Shown piece after piece: positions 40,019 through 50,489 of a stretch of 64,000 nucleotides of DNA. Both the position numbers and the translations under genes were made by a program. How positions within the stretch are numbered: position 1 is the stretch's first letter; the number at the start of each line of letters is the position of its first letter. The stretch is from Streptomyces sp. WMMC500 (GTDB taxonomy: Bacteria > Actinomycetota > Actinomycetes > Streptomycetales > Streptomycetaceae). The stretch lies in contig NZ_CP114905.1 of assembly GCF_027497195.1 (NCBI RefSeq), forward strand, positions 992,001 to 1,056,000, written 5' to 3'. The notes below the pieces were generated by a model. That model was not told where the DNA came from. It was given only the letters and a program-made list of their open reading frames with translations, and ran no database searches.

Positions 40019-42469
40019 TCAGCGGATCCGTACGGTCCTGGTGACCGGCAGGTCCGCCGAGCTGAAGCCGACGTGGACCCGGTAGTCGCCGGGTTCGGTG
40101 ACCCAGGCTCCGTCGAAGTGCTGGAAGGCGCGGGCCGGGATCGTCAGGACGGCCGCGGCCGTCTCGCCGGGTTCTGCGGTCACGGCCGCGTGCCCGGCGA
40201 GCCAGCGCACCGGCCGCTCGACCGCGCTGTCCGTCCTGGAGAGGTACGCCTGGACGACCTGCTTGCCGGCCCGGCGCCCCGTGTTGCGTACGCCGACGGC
40301 GAGTTCGAGGTCGTCGCCGGCGCGCGTCGCGGCTGGTGCCCCGACGGTCGGCCGCGCCCAGGTGGTGTAGCCGAGGCCGTGGCCGAACGGGTACGCCGGC
40401 GCGGCGCCGGACGCGAGCCAGCCCCGGTAGCCGACGTGCACGCCCTCGTCGTACGGCAGCCGGCCCGCCGTCGGGGCGGTGGACAGCACGGGTACGTCGG
40501 CCTCGGCCGCCGGCCAGGTGGTGGGCAGCCGGCCGCCGGGCTCCACGGCGCCGAGCAGGACGTCGGCCAGCGCGTGGCCGTACTCCTGGCCGCCGAACCA
40601 GGTGAGCAGCACGGCGGCGACGTCGTCGCGCCACGGCAGCAGCACCGGCGCGCCCGCGTTGACGACGGCCACGGTACGGGGGTTGGCCGCGGCGACCGCC
40701 CGTACCAGGTCGTCCTGCCGCCCGGGGAGCGCGAGCGAGGTGCGGTCGAAGCCCTCGCTCTCGACCTCGGGGGCGGTGCCGACGACGACCACGGCGGCGT
40801 CGGCGCCGCGGGCCGCCTCGGCCGCGGCGGCGATGTCCGCGTCCGGCGCGCCGGTGTCGAGGTCGAGCCCGGCGACGAGGGTGACTCCGGCGTCGGGGTG
40901 CGCGCGCGCCGGCAGGTCGAGGCGGACGGCGAGGTCCACGGGCACGCCGGCGGCCAGCTCCACCGGCACGCTCGCGTGCGGCGGTGCGACCAGTCCGCCG
41001 CCGAACTCCTCGCCGGTGTGGACGAGTTCCTCGCGGAGGAGTTCGGTGCCGTCGACCGTCAGCCGCAGGTTCCCGGCGCCCGCCACCCCGATGCGCACCG
41101 GGCCGGACTGCGCCGGCAGATGGCGCGTGGTCAGCTCGACGGTGGCGGTACGGGCCAGCCGGGCGGAGCCGAGCCGGGCGAGGTTGGCGTCGCGCCGGTG
41201 CTCGTCGAGGACCACGGTGCCGTCGGCGGCCCGGCAGACCAGGCGTACGCCGGGGCGGCCGGTGACCGGGTCGGTGAGGTCGCTGCCCGCGAAGGGTTCG
41301 ATGCCGAGCTGGGCGACGGCGCCGAGATGCCAGGTGACGCGGGTGCCGGGCAGGGCGGCGCGCAGCCCGTCGAGCGGGGAGACGGCCCGGTCCGGCTCGA
41401 CGGTGGCGCTGCCGCCGCCCTGGATGCGGGGGACGAAGGCGTTGTGGCCGATGACGGCCAGCGAGCGCGGCCCGCCCGCGGCCCAGGGCAGTTCACCGGT
41501 GTTGCGGACGAGCACGGTCCCGGCCGACGCCACTTCCCGGGCGAGCGCGGGACCGTCCTCGGCCGCCGGCGGCTCGGGGACGGCCGGCGCGAAGCCGTCG
41601 AGCGCGCCGACCCGCGCGGCCAGCCGCAGGATCCGCAGCACCTTCTCGTCGACGGCGGCCTCCGGCACCCGTCCCGCCCGCACGGCCTCGGTCAGCTTCG
41701 CGCCCCAGGGTCCTTCCGGCCCGGGCATCACCAGGTCCTGGCGGGCCAGCGCGGCCGGTTCCGTGCTGCGCACGGCCCACCAGTCGGAGACCACGACGCC
41801 GTCGAAGCCCCACTCGCCGCACAGCGGCTCGGCGAGCAGCGGGTGCTCGGTCATCGTCGTGCCGTTGACGGAGTTGTAGGCGGACATCACCATCCAGGGC
41901 CGCTCGCGGACCACGGTGTCCTCGAAGGCGGCGAGGTACAGCTCGCGCAGGGCGCGTTCGCCGACGCGGTTGTCGACGGTGAGCCGGTCGGTCTCGGCGT
42001 CGTTGGCGACGTAGTGCTTGGGCGTCGCGCCGACGCCGCCGTCCTGCACCCCGCGGACGAACGCGGCGGCCATGCGCGAGGTGAGCAGCGGGTCCTCGGC
42101 GTACGCCTCGAAGTGCCGGCCGCCGAGCGGGCTGCGGTGCAGGTTGATCGTGGGCCCGAGCACGACGTCGACCCCCATGCGGCGGGCCTCGTGGGCGAGG
42201 ATCGCGCCGTAGCGGCGGGCGAGTCCGGGGTCCCAGGAGGCGGCGAGCGCGGTCGCGGAGGGCAGGTTGAGAGCGGTGAAGCGGCCGTCCCAGCTCTCCC
42301 CGCGGACGCCGCTGGGGCCGTCGGACAGCACGATGCGGCGCAGCCCGACGGCGGGCTCGGCGTGCAGGGACCAGTTGTCGGCGCCGGTGAGCAGGCGCGT
42401 CTTCTGTTCGAGGGTGAGCTTTTCGACGAGTGCCGTGAGCGCGGCGTCGGCCGGTTCCGGTGCGGTCAT
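40019..42469 (-). CDS. GH3 beta-glucosidase
   Basis: The 816-aa protein is a multi-domain GH3 enzyme. The barrel carries [10 protein letters not shown], the KH pair at 151-152 and the nucleophile Asp near residue 229 (VVVSDWWAV). An alpha/beta sandwich follows ([22 protein letters not shown]), then a PA14-like insert (about 390-530) and a C-terminal fibronectin-type III-like domain ([21 protein letters not shown]). There is no signal peptide, so it acts on imported oligosaccharides. Its ATG overlaps the preceding ATPase gene by ATGA. Typical substrates are cello- or other beta-linked oligosaccharides; the exact one cannot be read. Confidence 0.92.
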   Translation of the reverse strand: MTAPEPADAALTALVEKLTLEQKTRLLTGADNWSLHAEPAVGLRRIVLSDGPSGVRGESWDGRFTALNLPSATALAASWDPGLARRYGAILAHEARRMGVDVVLGPTINLHRSPLGGRHFEAYAEDPLLTSRMAAAFVRGVQDGGVGATPKHYVANDAETDRLTVDNRVGERALRELYLAAFEDTVVRERPWMVMSAYNSVNGTTMTEHPLLAEPLCGEWGFDGVVVSDWWAVRSTEPAALARQDLVMPGPEGPWGAKLTEAVRAGRVPEAAVDEKVLRILRLAARVGALDGFAPAVPEPPAAEDGPALAREVASAGTVLVRNTGELPWAAGGPRSLAVIGHNAFVPRIQGGGSATVEPDRAVSPLDGLRAALPGTRVTWHLGAVAQLGIEPFAGSDLTDPVTGRPGVRLVCRAADGTVVLDEHRRDANLARLGSARLARTATVELTTRHLPAQSGPVRIGVAGAGNLRLTVDGTELLREELVHTGEEFGGGLVAPPHASVPVELAAGVPVDLAVRLDLPARAHPDAGVTLVAGLDLDTGAPDADIAAAAEAARGADAAVVVVGTAPEVESEGFDRTSLALPGRQDDLVRAVAAANPRTVAVVNAGAPVLLPWRDDVAAVLLTWFGGQEYGHALADVLLGAVEPGGRLPTTWPAAEADVPVLSTAPTAGRLPYDEGVHVGYRGWLASGAAPAYPFGHGLGYTTWARPTVGAPAATRAGDDLELAVGVRNTGRRAGKQVVQAYLSRTDSAVERPVRWLAGHAAVTAEPGETAAAVLTIPARAFQHFDGAWVTEPGDYRVHVGFSSADLPVTRTVRIR

Positions 42470-43572
42470 GCGGGGGCTCCTTGGACTCCGGCGAGCGTCA
42501 GCTCACCGGTGAGGTGGCAGGCGGCGAGGTGACCGCCCCCGGAGGGGTGACCGCCCGCGGCGGGGGACGGATGGGGCGGCTTCCCCGCGACGTCGCACAC
42601 CCCCGGGCGGGCGAAGCGGCAGCGGGTGTGGAAGGAGCAGCCGGCCGGCGGGCGGGCCGGGTCCGGCAGGTCGTCGGAGAGCCGGACGCGGCGGCCGGTG
42701 CCGCGCAGCCGCGGGTCGGGCCGCGGTACGGCGGACAGCAGCGCCTCGGTGTAGGGGTGGCGGGGGCGGGCGTACAGCTCGTCCGTCTCCGCCACTTCGA
42801 CGATCTTGCCGAGGTACATCACGGCGACCCGGTCGCAGACGCTCTCCACGACGGACAGGTCGTGGGAGATGAACAGGTACGTCAGCGCCAGCTCGTCCTG
42901 GAGGTCGCGCAGCAGGTTCAGGATCTGGGCGCGTACGGACACGTCCAGGGCGGAGACCGGCTCGTCGGCGACGACCAGCTTCGGGTCGACGATCAGCGCG
43001 CGGGCGATGCTGACGCGCTGCCGCTCGCCGCCGGAGAAGGCGTGCGGGTAGCGGTGCAGGTACGTCGGCGACAGCCCGACGCGGGTGAGCATCGCCGCCA
43101 CCCGGTCCTGAAGTTCCGAGCCGGTGGCGATGCCGTACGAGCGCAGCGGGTCGCCGACGATCTGCAGCAGCGTCATCCGGGGGTTCAGCGAGGAGAACGG
43201 GTCCTGGAAGACGACGCGGACCTGCCGCTGGTACCCGCGCAGCCGGGCGCCGGACAGCCCGGTCACGTCCACCGGGTCGGCCGCGGCGTCCGGCCGGTAC
43301 GCGATGCGGCCGGCGGTGGGCTGCAGGATGCGGGCGATGCTGCGGCCGAGCGTGGTCTTGCCGCATCCCGACTCCCCCACCAGGCCGAGGGTTTCGCCGG
43401 CCCGTACGGAGAGGTCGACGCCGTCGACGGCGCGGACCTTGCCGACGGTACGGCCGAGGAGGCCGTGCCTGACGGGGAAGTGCGTGCGCAGGCCGCCGAC
43501 GTCGAGGACGGGGGCGGCCGGTGCCGGCGCGCCGGTGCCGGTGGGCGTGGCGGTGGGCGTGGCGGGGGTCAT
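42466..43572 (-). CDS. Opp/Dpp-type ABC transporter ATPase (F subunit)
   Basis: The 368-aa ATPase has Walker [11 protein letters not shown], signature [14 protein letters not shown], Walker [13 protein letters not shown] and the C-terminal Cys cluster (CSFHTRC, CDVAG) that marks the oligopeptide/oligosaccharide branch. It pairs with the D subunit upstream; the two overlap by ATGA (43569-43572), and its own end overlaps the GH3 start by ATGA. Both ATPases belong to the importer formed with the two permeases and the 684-aa binding protein. Confidence 0.93.
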   Translation of the reverse strand: MTPATPTATPTGTGAPAPAAPVLDVGGLRTHFPVRHGLLGRTVGKVRAVDGVDLSVRAGETLGLVGESGCGKTTLGRSIARILQPTAGRIAYRPDAAADPVDVTGLSGARLRGYQRQVRVVFQDPFSSLNPRMTLLQIVGDPLRSYGIATGSELQDRVAAMLTRVGLSPTYLHRYPHAFSGGERQRVSIARALIVDPKLVVADEPVSALDVSVRAQILNLLRDLQDELALTYLFISHDLSVVESVCDRVAVMYLGKIVEVAETDELYARPRHPYTEALLSAVPRPDPRLRGTGRRVRLSDDLPDPARPPAGCSFHTRCRFARPGVCDVAGKPPHPSPAAGGHPSGGGHLAACHLTGELTLAGVQGAPA

Positions 43573-44660
43573 GACCGGGCTCCTTCGGCCGTGGCCGCCG
43601 CGGGGGCGGCCGGCGTGTCGCCGTACAGCACGCAGCGCACCCGCCGCCGCGCGGACAGGGTGGTCTCGGGCGGCTCCGCCGTGTCGCAGACGCCGGCGAC
43701 GGCGTTGTCGCAGCGGGGGTGGAACGGGCAGCCCGCGGGGCGCTCCGAGGCGTGCGGGACGTGGCCGCGGATGGTGGCGAGCCGCTGCCGGGCGCCGGCG
43801 CCCATGCGGGGAAGCGAGCCGAGCAGGGCGCGGGTGTACGGGTGCTTGGGGTCGTGGAAGACGGCGTCGACGGGGCCCTGCTCGACGACCGTGCCGAGAT
43901 ACATCACCACGACCTCGTCGGCGATCTCGGCGACGACGCCGAGGTCGTGGGTGATGAAGAGCACCGACGTGCCGGTGTCCGCCTGGATGCCGGCCAGCAG
44001 GTCCAGGATCCGGGCCTGGGTGGTCACGTCCAGCGCGGTGGTCGGCTCGTCGGCGATCAGCAGGGCGGGGTCGCAGGCGAGCGCGATGGCGATCATCGCG
44101 CGCTGGCACATGCCGCCGGACATCTGGAACGAGTAGGCGTCGACCCGCTTGCCGGCTCCCGGGATGCCCACCCGCTCCAGCAGCGCCACGGCCCGCGCGC
44201 GGGCAGCCTCCCGGGTCAGCGGCAGGTGCAGCCGGATGGCCTCCACGAGCTGGTCGCCGATGGTGTAGAGGGGAGACAGGGCGGCCATCGGCTCCTGGAA
44301 GACCATGCCGATCCGGCCCCCGCGCACGGCGCGGATCCGGCTGCCGCGCGGGTCGAGGGCGGCGAGGTCCATGGGCTCGTCGCCGGCCTCGGCGGCGAAG
44401 CGGATCGAGCCGGCGACGATCCGGCCCGGCTCCTCGACGAGGCCGAGCACGGAGCGTGCGGTCACGCTCTTGCCGCAGCCCGACTCGCCGACGACGCAGA
44501 CGGTCTTGCCGCGCGGGACGGTGAAGCTCACGCCGTCCACGGCGCGGACGGTGCCCTCGGGTGTGTCGAAGTGGGTCTTCAGGCCGCTGATGTCGAGCAG
44601 CGGGCGGTCCGGTGCGGGGGCGGTTCCAGGGGCCGTTCCAGGGGCCGTTTGAGGGGCCAT
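43569..44660 (-). CDS. Opp/Dpp-type ABC transporter ATPase (D subunit)
   Basis: This 363-aa ATPase has Walker [18 protein letters not shown], signature [15 protein letters not shown], Walker [13 protein letters not shown] and a C-terminal Cys motif (CPFHPRC, CDTAEPP). The N-terminus has a short repeated APGT segment encoded by a triplicated 12-bp stretch. The Met in the signature (SGGMxQR) is usual for this subunit. It lies 12 bp after the OppC-type permease. Confidence 0.93.
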   Translation of the reverse strand: MAPQTAPGTAPGTAPAPDRPLLDISGLKTHFDTPEGTVRAVDGVSFTVPRGKTVCVVGESGCGKSVTARSVLGLVEEPGRIVAGSIRFAAEAGDEPMDLAALDPRGSRIRAVRGGRIGMVFQEPMAALSPLYTIGDQLVEAIRLHLPLTREAARARAVALLERVGIPGAGKRVDAYSFQMSGGMCQRAMIAIALACDPALLIADEPTTALDVTTQARILDLLAGIQADTGTSVLFITHDLGVVAEIADEVVVMYLGTVVEQGPVDAVFHDPKHPYTRALLGSLPRMGAGARQRLATIRGHVPHASERPAGCPFHPRCDNAVAGVCDTAEPPETTLSARRRVRCVLYGDTPAAPAAATAEGARS

Positions 44661-44672
44661 CGTGTCGTTCCG

Positions 44673-45776
44673 TCACTTCCTGTAGGGGTCCGCCGCGTCG
44701 CGCAGCCCGTCGCCGGCGAAGTTGAGCGCCAGCACCGCCGTGACGACGGCGAGGCCGGGGAGCATCAGCCACGGGGCGGACGAGAGCACGCGGATGTTCT
44801 GCGCGTCCTGCAGCAGGACGCCCCAGCTCACGACGGGGGCCTGCAGACCGAGGCCGAGGAAGCTCAGCGCGGTCTCGGCCAGGATCATCGCCGGGATGGA
44901 CAGCGAGAGCTGGGCGATGAGGTGGCTGCTGGTGGAGGGCAGCAGGTGCCGGAAGATCACCCGGCTCCGGCTGCAGCCGTCCAGCCGGGCCGCCGTGACG
45001 AACTCCTCCTGGCGCAGGGCGAGGAACCGGCCGCGTACCTCCCGGGCCAGATGCGTCCAGCCGATCATGGCCAGCACCACGGTGATGGCGAAGTAGCGCT
45101 TGAGCGGCCCCCAGTCGGGCGGCAGGGCCGCGGCCAGGCCCAGCCACAGCGGCAGGTGGGGCAGCGACATGAAGAACTCCACGACCCGCTGGATCGCGGT
45201 GTCGGTTCTGCCGCCGACGTAGCCGGAGATCCCGCCCAGCACCACCCCGAGCACGAAGGCCACCACGACGCCGACCAGGCCGATGGTCATGGACACCCGG
45301 GTGCCGTGGATGAGTTCGGAGAGCAGGTCGTGGCCGTTGCGGTCGGCGCCCAGCAGGAACATCGGGGCGCCCGGCTCCTCGGGGCCGATGAGGTGGCGGT
45401 CCCAGGGGATGAGGCCGAAGAGGCGGTACTCGTCGCCCTTGACGAAGAAGCCGATGGGGACATCCGCCGACGGGTCGGTGGTGAAGGTCTGCTCGTACGT
45501 CTCGTCGTCCACGGTCGTCTTGTAGCCGTCGACGTGCAGGCCCCCGCTGAACCGGATGGTCTGCGGCGGGGCGTACGGGTGGTCGTCGTCGAGGTAGTCC
45601 GTGCCGTAGGGCGCCAGGAACTCGGCGAACAGCGCGACGAAGTAGAAGGCGAGGGTGACGATCAGGCCGGCCATGGCGAGCTTGTGCCGGCGGAACCGCC
45701 CCCAGATCAGCCGCCACTGGGACATGCCGTGCCGCTGCGGTGCGGCGGCCGGCCCGGACCGGGTGCGCATGAGCAT
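44673..45776 (-). CDS. ABC permease, OppC/DppC type
   Basis: The 367-aa protein has one N-terminal helix, a long extracytoplasmic loop (about residues 60-165) and five helices with the EAA-type loop (EEFVTAARLDGCSRSRVIFRHLLP). Its large loop is longer than in most peptide permeases and resembles those in oligosaccharide importers. It follows the B permease by 9 bp. Confidence 0.92.
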   Translation of the reverse strand: MLMRTRSGPAAAPQRHGMSQWRLIWGRFRRHKLAMAGLIVTLAFYFVALFAEFLAPYGTDYLDDDHPYAPPQTIRFSGGLHVDGYKTTVDDETYEQTFTTDPSADVPIGFFVKGDEYRLFGLIPWDRHLIGPEEPGAPMFLLGADRNGHDLLSELIHGTRVSMTIGLVGVVVAFVLGVVLGGISGYVGGRTDTAIQRVVEFFMSLPHLPLWLGLAAALPPDWGPLKRYFAITVVLAMIGWTHLAREVRGRFLALRQEEFVTAARLDGCSRSRVIFRHLLPSTSSHLIAQLSLSIPAMILAETALSFLGLGLQAPVVSWGVLLQDAQNIRVLSSAPWLMLPGLAVVTAVLALNFAGDGLRDAADPYRK

Positions 45777-45785
45777 GGTCGTCCC

Positions 45786-46778
45786 TCATCCCTGGGCCAG
45801 CCGGACCCGCGGGTCCAGCCAGGCCAGCAGTACGTCGGAGAGCAGGGTGCCGACCACGGTCAGCACGCTGACGAGGAGAATGATCGAGCTGGCCAGGTAC
45901 ATGTCCTGGCTGCGCAGCGCACCCAGCAGCAGCGGCCCGGTGGTGGGCAGCGACAGCACCTGGGAGACGATGACCTCGCCAGAGACGAGCGCCGGCAGCA
46001 CGTAGCCGACGTTGGAGACGAACGGGTTGAGCGCGACCCGCAGCGGATACTTCAGGACCAGCCTGCGCTCCGGCATGCCGCGTGCCCGGGCCGCCACGAC
46101 GTACGGCTTGCGCAGCTCGTCCAGCAGGTTGGCGCGCAGCACCCGCACCAGTCCCGCCGTACCGGCGGCGCCCAGCACCAGGACCGGCACCCACAGGTGG
46201 GCGAGGAGGTCGAGGAACTTGCCGAGGTTCCAGGCGGCGTTCTCGTACTCGGGCGAGAAGAGCCCGCCGACGCTCATGCCGAAGACGCTGTGGCCGAGGT
46301 ACATCAGGACGAGCGCGATCATGAAGTTGGGGACGGCGAGGCCCAGGAACCCCACCGTGGTGGCGAGGTAGTCGCCGGCCGAGTACTGCCGGACGGCCGA
46401 GTACAGGCCGACGGGGAAGGCCAGCAGCCAGGTCGCCAGCAGGGTGGAGACCGCCAGCACCACGGTGAGCGGCAGCCGGTCCATGACGAGGCTGGAGACG
46501 GACTTGCCGTACTCGAAGGACTCCCCGAAGTCGCCGTGCAGCGCGATCGCGGAGACCCACTTCAGGTACTGCTCGTGCACCGGCTCGCCGAGTCCGTAGC
46601 GCTCGCGCAGCGCGGCCATCTGCGCCTCGTCCATCCGGTCGCCCTGGTTCTCCAGCCGGGCGGCGAGCGTGGTCAGGAAGTCTCCCGGGGGGAGCTGGAT
46701 GATGGCGAAGGCCACCACGGAGATCCCGAAGAGCGTGGGGATCATGTACAGGCACCGGCGCGCCAGGTAGCTCAGCAC
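45786..46778 (-). CDS. ABC permease, OppB/DppB type
   Basis: The 330-aa protein starts with the usual RRCLYMIPTLFGISVVAFAII and has about six membrane helices and the coupling loop KPYVVAARARGMPERRLVLKYPLR. It follows the binding protein gene and makes the heterodimeric channel with the C permease. Confidence 0.93.
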   Translation of the reverse strand: MLSYLARRCLYMIPTLFGISVVAFAIIQLPPGDFLTTLAARLENQGDRMDEAQMAALRERYGLGEPVHEQYLKWVSAIALHGDFGESFEYGKSVSSLVMDRLPLTVVLAVSTLLATWLLAFPVGLYSAVRQYSAGDYLATTVGFLGLAVPNFMIALVLMYLGHSVFGMSVGGLFSPEYENAAWNLGKFLDLLAHLWVPVLVLGAAGTAGLVRVLRANLLDELRKPYVVAARARGMPERRLVLKYPLRVALNPFVSNVGYVLPALVSGEVIVSQVLSLPTTGPLLLGALRSQDMYLASSIILLVSVLTVVGTLLSDVLLAWLDPRVRLAQG

Positions 46779-46808
46779 TGCAAGACCGTCCCGTCCGGCT
46801 CGTGGCCG

Positions 46809-48863
46809 CTACTCGCCGATGTGGAACTGCTCGGGGTTCACCGCGCCGGGCAGGGGGAACGTGGCCGAGAAGAAGGTCTTCTCCGGCACGTTGCGGAAGG
46901 TCTCGCCGACCACGCCGTAGCCGGGCAGCGGCGTGCTGATCCCGATGGTGTAGAACTGCTCCTTCGCGATGGCCAGGACCTGCTTCATCATCGCCCGGCG
47001 CTTCTTCTCGTCGGTCTCGGCCGAGATCTCCTCGTGGTAGATCCGGTACTGCTCGCGGGCGTGGTCCGGCGGCTCCATGCCGTCCTCGCCGCCGGTGGCC
47101 AGCCAGGTGAACCACTCCGGGCAGAAGGCGTTGCTCTCCCCCCACTGCGGCATGAAGAAGTCGGGGGTGCTGACCGGGTCGAGCGAGCCGTCGCCGTCCC
47201 AGACCAGCGCCTCGTGGCCGTTGCCCTGGAGGAGCTTGATGCGCAGGGACTCGTCCTCGGACTGCACGCTCATCCGCACGCCGACGGCCTCCCACATCGG
47301 CTTGATGATCTCCAGCGCGTCGGCCAGCTCGGGCTTGCCGGCGCCGGCGCTGACGAGGATGCGGAAGGAGAACGGCTGCCCGTCGGGGCCGAGCCGCCGT
47401 CCCGAGGAGTCCTTCTCCAGGCCCGCCAGGTCCAGGTGCCGCTCGGCGGCGGCGACGTCGTACGCGGTGTACTGCTTGGCCATCTCCTCGTCGTAGTAGG
47501 CGGAGCCGCGCCCCGGCGCCGCCTGCCACGGCTCGCCCTGCCGGGCGTGCACGGCCTTGATGACCTTCTCCCGGTCGATGGCGTGGGACAGTGCGATGCG
47601 GAAGTCACGGTTGCCGAAGACCTCCCGCTTGACCTCGTCCTTGCAGGTGAGGTTGAACATGATCACCAGGGTGTTCAGCTTGTCCGTGGCCAGGTCGTAG
47701 AAGCGGTAGCCGCCCCTGGCCCGGTCCTTGGCCAGCACCGGCTTGTTCCTGGTGGTGGTCACGTTGCGCTCGATCATGTCGATGTCGCCCTGGAGCACGT
47801 TGAGCAGCACGACCTCCGCGTCCTGGACCATGGCGAAGTCGACGCGGTCCAGGTAGGGCAGTTGGTTTCCCCCGGGGTCGACCTTGAAGTAGTACGGGTT
47901 GCGGGTGAAGCGCATCGTCGTGCCCTCGCCGAGGGCGCCCTCGGGCAGCCAGGCGTGCAGCCGGGGCAGTTGCGCGTCCTTCCAGAGCATGCCGGCGTAC
48001 AGCGCGTCCTGGAGCAGCTCCATCGGGCCGGCGTAGTCCAGTTCCCTGGCGGCCTGTTCGGCGTCGGGGTTGTGGTCCGGGTGGAAGCGGGAGAGGTAGT
48101 GCCTCGGCAGCCGGGTGAGCATGTCGTACACCTCGTTGGCCATGCCCGTCAGATAGAGGGCGTTGGGCCCGGCGAAGGTGAACTCGACGGTGTACGCGTC
48201 GATCTTGCGCAGCTTCGCCGGGCCGCCGCCGACGAGGTACTGGCCCGGGGTGTCCGGGATGATCTCCGCGTTCATGATGATGTCCCGGAAGGCGAACTCG
48301 ATGTCGTCCGCGGTGAACGGCTCGCCGTCGGACCACTTCAGGCCCTTGCGGAGGCGGAAGGTCACCTTCGTGGCGTCCTCGTTCTCGGTGAAGGACGCGG
48401 CCACGTTGGGGATGATCTTCTTCCAGTCGCGGTCCCAGCGCACCAGGTTCTCGTACGCGAAGGCGGTGCCGAGCCGGCCGGCGTCGCCGGCGCCGATCAG
48501 GGCGTTGCGCCAGACGCCGCCGTAGCGGCCGGTGCGGTCCACCGGCCGGACCACCACCGGCTCGGCGGGCAGCCGTTCCGCCAGGGCCGGCAGCTTGCCC
48601 TCGTCGACGAGCCGCTGCAGTTCGGGGGCCTGGCCGTCGCCCTCGACGGGGTCGGAGCCGGCGCCGCCCGCGGGGTCGGTGCTGAAGTCGCAGGCGGCCA
48701 GGGCCGGCGTGCCGAGGGCGCCGGCGGCCACCAGCGAGCCGCCGGTCAGGAGCAGCCGCCTCCTGCCGATGGCGCCGGCGCCGGTCCCGGAGGGGTGGGT
48801 GGTGCCGGTGCCGGCGGCGGCCGTACCGGCGGTGCTCGCCGTTCTGTCGGTGCGTCCCGTCAT
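46809..48863 (-). CDS. Tat-exported substrate-binding lipoprotein, Opp family
   Basis: This 684-aa protein begins with a twin-arginine signal (GRRRLLLTGGSLVAAGALGTPALAACDF) that ends in a lipobox Cys, then a family 5 extracellular solute-binding domain (WSDGEPFTADDIEFAFRDI; HAIDREKVIKAV; ILVSAGAG). It is longer than typical dipeptide-binding proteins, like the members that bind cello-oligosaccharides. With the neighbours GH3 and GH5, a beta-linked oligosaccharide is the likely ligand. It should sit on the outer membrane face and deliver to the two permeases. Confidence 0.9.
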   Translation of the reverse strand: MTGRTDRTASTAGTAAAGTGTTHPSGTGAGAIGRRRLLLTGGSLVAAGALGTPALAACDFSTDPAGGAGSDPVEGDGQAPELQRLVDEGKLPALAERLPAEPVVVRPVDRTGRYGGVWRNALIGAGDAGRLGTAFAYENLVRWDRDWKKIIPNVAASFTENEDATKVTFRLRKGLKWSDGEPFTADDIEFAFRDIIMNAEIIPDTPGQYLVGGGPAKLRKIDAYTVEFTFAGPNALYLTGMANEVYDMLTRLPRHYLSRFHPDHNPDAEQAARELDYAGPMELLQDALYAGMLWKDAQLPRLHAWLPEGALGEGTTMRFTRNPYYFKVDPGGNQLPYLDRVDFAMVQDAEVVLLNVLQGDIDMIERNVTTTRNKPVLAKDRARGGYRFYDLATDKLNTLVIMFNLTCKDEVKREVFGNRDFRIALSHAIDREKVIKAVHARQGEPWQAAPGRGSAYYDEEMAKQYTAYDVAAAERHLDLAGLEKDSSGRRLGPDGQPFSFRILVSAGAGKPELADALEIIKPMWEAVGVRMSVQSEDESLRIKLLQGNGHEALVWDGDGSLDPVSTPDFFMPQWGESNAFCPEWFTWLATGGEDGMEPPDHAREQYRIYHEEISAETDEKKRRAMMKQVLAIAKEQFYTIGISTPLPGYGVVGETFRNVPEKTFFSATFPLPGAVNPEQFHIGE

Positions 48864-48887
48864 CGTCTCGTCGCTCCCTCGTGAAGG

Positions 48888-50489
48888 TCAGTAACCGCGG
48901 ACGTCGGGCCAGGCGAGTTCGACGCCGTGGCCGGTCAACGCGCTCTGGTAGTCCGCGAGTCGGGCAGGCTCGGCGCGGACCTGGTGCGGGGTGGTGCGGT
49001 GGCGCAGGCAGTACGCGGCGAGCAGCCCGGCGGCCTCGCCGGCGTTCCACTCGACCGGGTGCAGCCGGTAGCAGCCGTTGGTGAGGTGGGTGGTGCCGAT
49101 GTTCTTGGCGGCGGGCAGCAGGTTGCGCATCCGCTCGGGCAGAAGTGCGCCCAGCGGGAGGCGAAAGGGCGAGGAGCCCACGTCGATGTAGTTGTCGCCA
49201 CCGGTGGAGGGGTGCAGGTCGATGCGGTACGAGCCGATGCCGACCGAGTCCTCGTACGGCACGGCCCCCCGATCGCCCCGCACGGCCAGCGACACGTCCT
49301 GCTCGGTCACCGTGTACACGGCCCGGATGCGCCGGGACTCGCGGATGTACGGGCCCTTGCACAGCCCGTCCGCCGTGCCCACCACGTCGCCGCGCGGCCG
49401 CAGCCCCGGCAGGCCGGTGCCGCCGTCGGGGCGGGGCATCTCCGTCTGCATCCAGTACAGGAAGGACAGGCTCATCTGCCGCGCCCCGGCCAGGTGGCGC
49501 GCGGCCTCGTCGGCCCCGGTCCCGTACAGCGGCCCCTCGACGTAGTCGATCATCGGCCAGTTGACGACGGTGACATCGCTGGCGAGCGTGCCCTCCTCGA
49601 AGGAGGACCGGGCCAGGACGCGGCGGAAGGACCACAGGTCGAGGTCGCCCGCGAGGCCCTGGGTGGCGGGCTCGCCGGGCGCCGGGTTGGGGACCAGCAC
49701 CCGGGTCGCCGGCCGCAGCGTCTGCGGTTTGGGGGCGACCATGCTGAACATCCGGTCGGGCCAGTAGGGGGGCCGGTAGTCGCGCCAGAAGCCGTAGTCG
49801 TCCGGCTTGTCGATGGTGTGGTCCTCGCCGGCCCGGTGCTCGACGGCGAAGCACCAGGAGGCCGCCTGCATGTTGAGCGGCTGCCGCCGCTCGGGGGCGC
49901 TCGGCTCCCCCGTGTCGGCCCGTGACTCGAACCCCGTGACGTACTCGGTGCCGGTCAGGGGCAGCAGCTCGCCGGTCTCGGTGGCGTCGAGGAAGTACCG
50001 GGCGGTCACGGTGACGTCGGCATCGGAGTCGAGGTCGCGGAGCGTCACGCCGGTGACCGCGTCGCCGTCGGTGGTCGCCGCCACCGGGCGGTGCCTGAGC
50101 CGCAGGTCCAGCAGGCCGCTCGCGCGGTACGGGGCGAGCATGGCCCGCAGCACGGCGTGCGCCGCACTCGGCTCGGCGCACAACGCGCTCACCCGGCCGG
50201 CGCCGGGGTTGAGCGCCGGGTGCCGGCGCGCCGCCGACGTCAGCGGGTACCACCGCCGGTAGTAGTCGCGGATGCCGTCCCGGAGCCGGCGGTAGCTCGC
50301 GGTGCAGCCGAACTGCTCGATCCACGGGTGCTCGTCGGGCGGCGTGCCCTGGACGGTGAGCTGGCCGCCGACCCAGTCGTACTCCTCGGTGAGGAGCACC
50401 CTGAGGCCCGAGCCGGCGGCGGCCAGCGCGGCGGCCACGCCGCCGAGCCCGCCCCCGACGACGGCTACGTCGGTGTGCAGCTCCGTCAC
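48888..50489 (-). CDS. FAD-dependent oxidoreductase (FAD_oxidored family)
   Basis: The 533-aa enzyme has the FAD dinucleotide motif VAVVGGGLGGVAAALAAAGSGL at the start, then an EYDWVGGQLTVQG segment and a C-terminal KNIGTTHLTNGCYRLHPVEWNAGEAAG. That last motif marks the FAD_oxidored family, often found in sugar-use clusters. There is no signal peptide. The GTG start overlaps the LacI stop by GTGA. A role in oxidising a sugar or its aglycone is plausible from the context but is not shown. Confidence 0.88.
   Translation of the reverse strand: MTELHTDVAVVGGGLGGVAAALAAAGSGLRVLLTEEYDWVGGQLTVQGTPPDEHPWIEQFGCTASYRRLRDGIRDYYRRWYPLTSAARRHPALNPGAGRVSALCAEPSAAHAVLRAMLAPYRASGLLDLRLRHRPVAATTDGDAVTGVTLRDLDSDADVTVTARYFLDATETGELLPLTGTEYVTGFESRADTGEPSAPERRQPLNMQAASWCFAVEHRAGEDHTIDKPDDYGFWRDYRPPYWPDRMFSMVAPKPQTLRPATRVLVPNPAPGEPATQGLAGDLDLWSFRRVLARSSFEEGTLASDVTVVNWPMIDYVEGPLYGTGADEAARHLAGARQMSLSFLYWMQTEMPRPDGGTGLPGLRPRGDVVGTADGLCKGPYIRESRRIRAVYTVTEQDVSLAVRGDRGAVPYEDSVGIGSYRIDLHPSTGGDNYIDVGSSPFRLPLGALLPERMRNLLPAAKNIGTTHLTNGCYRLHPVEWNAGEAAGLLAAYCLRHRTTPHQVRAEPARLADYQSALTGHGVELAWPDVRGY

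Noticed and set aside
44626..44655. Triplicated 12-bp stretch at the start of the D ATPase gene
   Set aside because: It is a coding repeat giving APGT units in a non-conserved N-terminal tail; there is no evidence of regulatory use.
42466..47529. Minus-strand frame running from the binding protein through the importer
   Set aside because: Only its last 368 residues are a real protein (the second ATPase). The rest is another frame of the D ATPase, permeases and binding protein.
43719..48884. Very long plus-strand frame (over 1700 codons) opposite the importer operon
   Set aside because: Codons are the mirror image of five recognisable genes and the product is low-complexity His/Val/Gly/Arg-rich.
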